This document shows, piece by piece, positions 60,123 through 64,000 of a stretch of 64,000 bases of DNA. Source of the DNA: DASXUX01 sp036504595. Lineage in GTDB: Bacteria > Planctomycetota > SZUA-567 > H5-PLA8. Within the stretch, counting starts at the first letter, position 1; the number at the start of each line of letters is the position of its first letter. Location of the stretch: positions 1 through 64,000 of the forward strand of contig DASXUX010000028.1 in NCBI GenBank assembly GCA_036504595.1. Reading direction: 5' to 3'. The position numbers and the translations under genes were made by a program. Below the pieces are notes generated by a model that made no database searches, was not told the DNA's origin, and saw only the letters and a program-made list of their open reading frames with translations.

Positions 60123-60560
60123 ATGGCGACGGTCCAGAGTATTCTCAGCCGAAAAGGTTCCGAGGTGGGTACGGTCGGCGAAACACAGACGGTGCTCGAG
60201 GCTGCCAAGCAGATGAACACTCGTCGCGTCGGCTGCCTGGTGGTCGTGCGCGATGGACTCGTCACCGGCATTTTTACCGAGCGCGATATTCTCACGCGTA
60301 TTGTTGCTGTCGGGCGCGACCCCGGAAAAACAACCGTGGCCGAAGTGATGACCTCCCCCGTGGCCTGCTGCCGTCCCGAGACCACTCTGGATGAGATTAC
60401 CGCCGCCATCACGCAGAAGCGCATCCGCCACTTGCCCGTGGTGTGCGACAACGTGCTCTGCGGAATCGTTACCAGCGGCGACGTGCTGGCTCTTCAGGTG
60501 AAAGAACACCAGGACACCATCGAGTACCTCTCCGAGTATCTGTACGCGCCGAGGCGGTGA
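60123..60560 (+). CDS. CBS-domain pair protein
   Basis: The product is 145 residues from MATVQSILSRKG (GGGAGAGCC 10 nt upstream). It has two CBS repeats: about 12-66 with GCLVVVRDGLVTGIFTERDIL, and about 78-132 with IRHLPVVCDNVLCGIVTSGDVL. A stand-alone CBS dimer usually binds adenine nucleotides or SAM and regulates a partner. No associated enzyme domain is present, and the neighbours (kinase upstream, HEAT-like protein downstream) do not fix its target. Confidence 0.9.
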   Translation: MATVQSILSRKGSEVGTVGETQTVLEAAKQMNTRRVGCLVVVRDGLVTGIFTERDILTRIVAVGRDPGKTTVAEVMTSPVACCRPETTLDEITAAITQKRIRHLPVVCDNVLCGIVTSGDVLALQVKEHQDTIEYLSEYLYAPRR

Positions 60561-60567
60561 CGCAATT

Positions 60568-60607
60568 GCAGGTCATTTCTGAATTCTAAATTCTGCAATC
60601 TGAATTC
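60568..60607. repeat. TTCTGAATTCTAAATTCTGC short tandem repeat
   Basis: Units of 7-8 bp (TGAATTC, TAAATTC, TGCAATC) overlie the gap between two convergent genes. A related ATTCTGGATTCTGCGG run is at 61791-61806 before the sulfite reductase gene. Confidence 0.55.
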
Positions 60608-61714
60608 CTAAGGTCTTTGGCCCCACATGCGTTCGGCGTAAATCTCGTTGCGCGTGCGGCCAGGTTCGTCGCGCGCGGGCGACGGAAGCTGTTCGGGAAC
60701 GTACGTGCCGTTGGTCATCACGTCGCGGTGATAGACGGCGGAGCGCGGGACGTTTGGAATCGTTTTCAGGAAATCCTGTTCGGCGGGCGTGGGCGGCTGC
60801 GGCGGACCCACCAGATCCGGCGGATAGCTCGTTCCACCGAACGCGCGCTGCTCCAGGGTAAGTTTCCGCAAGTCGCTGATGTCCTGAGCGTAATGCGGGT
60901 CCGTCAGAGCTATCGCGGGCTCGCCCAACTGCGGCGGCATCTGGTCGTAGTTCTGCCGCCACCAGGCAATCATGCGCGCGGCGATCTCCGGGCCGCGAGC
61001 GCTCCGGGCGGGATAGAAATAGAAGCTCTGCCCGGTCAGGGCGGAAATCTGATGATCGAGAGCCTCCACAAACTGACGCTGATACGGCGGAATCGTGGGT
61101 GCGGCTGACGCGAAAAAAGCCTCGATGAGCGATTTCAGAACGCGGCGCCCGCCGAGACTTCCGAGCAGGTTCGCTGAGGTCATTCGCACATCCGGATGGG
61201 CATTGTACAGGCCATAGACGACAAGCGACGCCAATCCTGCGTCCCCGCCGCTACTAAGCGTGTTTATGGCGGCTGTGCGCGCCTCGGGATATTGAGAGTC
61301 GAGCAATTCCACCGCGTTGATCAGCGCCTGAAGCTGATCGGGATCGTCCGGCAAGGGCATCCTTGCGGCTGGCGGCGTTCGCGGCTCTTCGCGTTCGATC
61401 ACCGAGACGTTCACTGGAGCCGGCTCATTCGGCGGCTGATTTCCTGGAGGTCGCGAAACGGTCTCGTCCTGTATCGGCCGCGGAGTCAGAACCGTTACGC
61501 CTTCCGGCGCTGCAATCGCGCCATCGGCGGGGTCCATGCTTGCGATCATCGAGCGCGGCAATTGCACACGCATTCCGCTTATATCGACAAGATAGCGTTG
61601 GTTGTCTTGCGCCAGGACAGTCCCTTCATAATGGCGGCCGTCAATCAATTCGACCGTTGCGCCAGGAGCCACCGCGCATGTCGCGATAAGAACGATGGGA
61701 AGCAGACTTTTCAT
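60608..61714 (-). CDS. Exported HEAT-like protein with N-terminal small beta domain
   Basis: The product is 368 residues from MKSLLPIVLIATC (AGGGAGA 8 nt upstream); signal peptide to about VAPGAT. The opening unit VELIDGRHYEGTVLAQDNQ...VQLPRSMIASM matches the start of 46852-47655, so the two share a small beta domain. Residues about 110-250 look like HEAT/ARM helices (LINAVELLDSQYPEARTAA, HPDVRMTSANLLGSLGG). The C-terminal part is Pro-rich. There is no catalytic motif. It may be a periplasmic adaptor. The family is not recognised. Confidence 0.6.
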   Translation of the reverse strand: MKSLLPIVLIATCAVAPGATVELIDGRHYEGTVLAQDNQRYLVDISGMRVQLPRSMIASMDPADGAIAAPEGVTVLTPRPIQDETVSRPPGNQPPNEPAPVNVSVIEREEPRTPPAARMPLPDDPDQLQALINAVELLDSQYPEARTAAINTLSSGGDAGLASLVVYGLYNAHPDVRMTSANLLGSLGGRRVLKSLIEAFFASAAPTIPPYQRQFVEALDHQISALTGQSFYFYPARSARGPEIAARMIAWWRQNYDQMPPQLGEPAIALTDPHYAQDISDLRKLTLEQRAFGGTSYPPDLVGPPQPPTPAEQDFLKTIPNVPRSAVYHRDVMTNGTYVPEQLPSPARDEPGRTRNEIYAERMWGQRP

Positions 61715-61859
61715 AGCTGTTCTCCCTTCATGTAGCGAAACACCGCGCACATGCGGTGCCGCGTCCGAACGGATTTAGTTGCGCTGAATTCTGGATTCTG
61801 CGGATTGCCGTGTTAATATTCTCGCCTCGCGACTTTGCGTTCTCGGAAAGGATCAGTGA

Positions 61860-63506
61860 ATGGCCAGTCATGCTGAAGACATTAAGCGCGTTCGCATCAT
61901 CCCCGATATCGATGCTCTAGCCGCCGGCAGCTACGAGAACATTCCCGCCGACGATTTTGACCGGCTGAAATGGCTGGGCTTGTACAAACAGAAACAAGCG
62001 CCGTATTTCATGCTGCGCATCAAGCTCTCGGGCGGACGCGTCTCGCTGGAGCAGCTTGCGGCCATCTCACGCCTGGCCTGCCAGTTCGGCAATGGCATCG
62101 ATCATCTGTCCACGCGGCAGGACATTGAGTTGCATGACCTTCTTATCAACTATGCCCCGGAATTGCTGCGCCAACTGGCCGCCATCGGCCTGACGACGCG
62201 CGGTGCCTGCGGCGATACGGTCCGCAACATTGTCGGTGTGCCCTGCGCCGGCGTGTGCCGGCATGAGGTCTACGACGTCGAGCCGTTGCGCAAGCTGCTC
62301 TACGAACACTTTCTCGCGGATGACACCGTGCTGAATCTCCCGCGCAAGTTCAAGTTTGCGCTCTCCGGCTGCTCCGTTCATCGCGGACAGTACGGCATCA
62401 ACGATGTGGGTCTGTTCCCGTCGCACAACGCCGCTCGCGTAGCAGCGGAGGGACCTGGGTTTGAGATGTGGGTGGCTGGCGGTCTGGGCGCGCAGCCGAT
62501 GCTCGCGCACCTCTTGACGGACTACATTCCTGTTTCGCGAGTTCCCGCCGCGTGCGCCGCGACCGTCGAGACGCACCGCTTGTATGGAAATCGCAATAGC
62601 CGCACGCAAGCGCGCCTGAAGTTTGTGGTGAAGAAATGGGGCATCGAAAAATACCGTGAAGTGTGGCACCAGCATTTCCAGGAGTTCCTTGCCCGGATGG
62701 GCGAGGTGAAACTGGACCTGAGTTCCGCCAGGCCGGACGATTGGACGTCCGCGATCGGCGCGCCGTTTTACCCGCAGCGGCAGAAGGATCGCTACGGCGT
62801 GGAATGCAAAGTTCCGCTGGGCGACGCGCGCGCAGAAGACATGCTGGCGCTGGTTGATTTCTGCCGCATACACGGCGCGCAAGTGCGCATCACGCAGGGC
62901 CAGAATCTTCACGTCCAGAACCTGACGGCTGAAGCCTGCGGACAACTGAAGCCGATCGTGGAGTACGCCGGCTGGCACTTGATCGAGCCGCGCGACCCGA
63001 ACGTCGTGGCCTGCGTCGGTCTTTACGAGTGCGGCAAGGCCGTGTTCTACACCAAGACGGCCGCCAAGCAGCTCACGCACGGCCTGCATCTGGAACTGCG
63101 CGACGTCCCGCGCGGGCTGAACATCCATTTCTCCGGATGCCCGAATAATTGCGCGCAGCATAGCCTGGGAGCGATCGGCTTCATGGGCGCCTCGCGCCCC
63201 GCGGGCTGGCGCAAAGCGGGCGTGTACTCGCTGTATCTGGGCGGCTCTATGCAAAACGAAGGCACATTCGGGAAAATGGTCGCGACGGGGGTGCGTCCGG
63301 AGAGCGTCGGGAAACTGGTCGAGGCGCTTGTCGCCGCGTTCCGCTCGCAAACACAAACGGTCTCGGACAGCGAAAAGGATACCGCCGAGCACCTTAGCGC
63401 ATGGTCGCGCACGCTGAAAGGCGAGCAACTCGCTCAAATCCTTCACGCCGCCGATTGCGGAGCGACGGCTACGATCTCGAGTACGCCCCATCCGGGCGAG
63501 GAGTGA
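61860..63506 (+). CDS. Siroheme sulfite/nitrite reductase subunit
   Basis: The product is 548 residues with AAAGGA 8 nt before the ATG. It reduces sulfite (or nitrite) by six electrons. The two ferredoxin-like halves each carry sulfite-reductase motifs (RLACQFGNGIDHLSTRQDIE, LTTRGACGDTVRNIVG, FKFALSGCSVHRGQYG). The siroheme/[4Fe-4S] ligands are CVGLYEC (C-x5-C, about 384-390) and CPNNC (C-x3-C, about 427-431). CysI and NirB-like proteins share these motifs. With cysH in the genome, a sulfite role is more likely, but nitrite is not excluded. The last gene in the window converges on it. Confidence 0.9.
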   Translation: MASHAEDIKRVRIIPDIDALAAGSYENIPADDFDRLKWLGLYKQKQAPYFMLRIKLSGGRVSLEQLAAISRLACQFGNGIDHLSTRQDIELHDLLINYAPELLRQLAAIGLTTRGACGDTVRNIVGVPCAGVCRHEVYDVEPLRKLLYEHFLADDTVLNLPRKFKFALSGCSVHRGQYGINDVGLFPSHNAARVAAEGPGFEMWVAGGLGAQPMLAHLLTDYIPVSRVPAACAATVETHRLYGNRNSRTQARLKFVVKKWGIEKYREVWHQHFQEFLARMGEVKLDLSSARPDDWTSAIGAPFYPQRQKDRYGVECKVPLGDARAEDMLALVDFCRIHGAQVRITQGQNLHVQNLTAEACGQLKPIVEYAGWHLIEPRDPNVVACVGLYECGKAVFYTKTAAKQLTHGLHLELRDVPRGLNIHFSGCPNNCAQHSLGAIGFMGASRPAGWRKAGVYSLYLGGSMQNEGTFGKMVATGVRPESVGKLVEALVAAFRSQTQTVSDSEKDTAEHLSAWSRTLKGEQLAQILHAADCGATATISSTPHPGEE

Positions 63507-63523
63507 CGGTCGCGCGCGCCCGC

Positions 63524-64000
63524 CTAACGAGCCGGCGCAATCGCGCCTTTCATCGCCTTGAGATACTTCCCCTCCGGATCTCCCTTCGTCGGCGCAATGA
63601 ATCCGCCTTCGCCGAGCTCGTTCCAGGCGTAAATCAAGAGCATGCGTTCCTTGGTTGCCTGCTCCGGATGTTTGTCCATCCACTCGATCGCTGACGACAC
63701 GTACGCTGCAAACGCCTCCGGCGTTCGATCCGGAAAGTACCATCCTTCTTTTTGGTTCAATCCCTTCGGCCCCTCCCACGGCCGCTTGTCCCATCCCGCC
63801 GTAATCTCCGGGATCAACGGCTGCGTCGCGCTGCCGGACCACTGCTTCTGGTGAGCCTCCACGAGCTCCGCGTACTTGTGTTCCTGCGAACCTCCCGCGT
63901 ACCCGGGCACGATGTTGTAAAACGTTTTGTGAGTGAATCCGGTCTTCGGATCTCCGCCGCCGCAACCGGCCACCGTCAGTCCCGGCAGCCCTGCTTTCTT
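63524..64000 (-). CDS. C-terminal part of a GH99/GT-WbsX-like glycan enzyme (5' end outside window)
   Basis: The frame is open to the window edge (LPGLTVAGCGGG near the visible start). The visible ~158 residues end in KGAIAPAR. The signature segment MLLIYAWNELGEGGFIAPT is typical of the GH99-like / WbsX-type TIM-barrel proteins, whose conserved WNEWGEG-type loop is near the C-terminus. VSSAIEWMDKHPEQATKERM helices precede it. The full catalytic arrangement is not visible. It could be a glycoside hydrolase or a polysaccharide-biosynthesis enzyme; the former is favoured by the exported-enzyme-rich genome. Confidence 0.75.
   Translation of the reverse strand, partial: KKAGLPGLTVAGCGGGDPKTGFTHKTFYNIVPGYAGGSQEHKYAELVEAHQKQWSGSATQPLIPEITAGWDKRPWEGPKGLNQKEGWYFPDRTPEAFAAYVSSAIEWMDKHPEQATKERMLLIYAWNELGEGGFIAPTKGDPEGKYLKAMKGAIAPAR

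Noticed and set aside
62067..63965. 632-residue minus-strand open frame over the sulfite reductase gene
   Set aside because: The plus-strand frame contains the sulfite reductase cysteine motifs; the minus frame is a composition artefact of high GC.

Overview
This is a GC-rich bacterial chromosome segment that probably comes from a Gram-negative member or relative of the Planctomycetota / PVC group. That placement is an inference. It rests on several secreted DUF1080, F5/8C, LamG, BNR and beta-helix proteins, a Hanks-type kinase, many small single-span membrane proteins, and LPS-type genes (a GmhA-like isomerase, an LpxH-like phosphoesterase). No rRNA, tRNA, phage, transposase or CRISPR array was seen.

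Layout. 1-13.6 kb (minus strand): a run of large exported proteins. These are a clan-A glycoside hydrolase with a discoidin domain, an EF-hand/metallo-beta-lactamase/beta-helix fusion, a DUF1080 protein, a DUF2341-LamG-acetylesterase protein and a PDZ/HEAT-type protein. 13.9-19.8 kb: an AAA ATPase, a small membrane protein, a GNAT/VOC gene pair, CysH, an RbsD-like protein and a D-2-hydroxyacid dehydrogenase. 19.8-26.3 kb (minus): two tandem MrfA (YprA)-type helicases followed upstream by an MrfB (YprB)-type exonuclease, a likely DNA-repair operon. 26.4-37 kb: a second DUF1080 protein, an M48 protease, an Asp-box propeller protein, a TIM-barrel/CBM9-like protein without signal peptide, a 1.1-kb repeat-rich non-coding region and a DUF3352-like exported protein. 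37-64 kb: housekeeping and regulatory genes (ispF, acyl-CoA dehydrogenase, STAS, gatA, tandem Usp, ptsI, lpxH-like, lipoate ligase, gmhA-like, guaB-guaA, DksA/TraR-type zinc finger, Ser/Thr kinase, CBS protein, sulfite reductase), mixed with small uncharacterised membrane or exported proteins. The last gene runs off the window.

Working together: CysH and the sulfite/nitrite reductase could form assimilatory sulfate reduction although they lie 44 kb apart. guaB-guaA form a translationally coupled GMP operon. The helicase-helicase-exonuclease cluster resembles the B. subtilis mitomycin-lesion repair pair, with the helicase duplicated.

The most unusual property is the repeat content. Many unrelated short-period repeat families (periods about 6-9 bp) and palindromic elements sit between genes, often right at stop codons. 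Several of them are also inserted in frame inside coding genes, where paralogue comparison within the window shows them as extra peptide segments. Separately, two intergenic arrays 26 kb apart share a 22-bp palindrome-headed repeat plus homologous hairpin-forming spacers. These repeat systems, rather than any single gene, are the main candidates for something undescribed.
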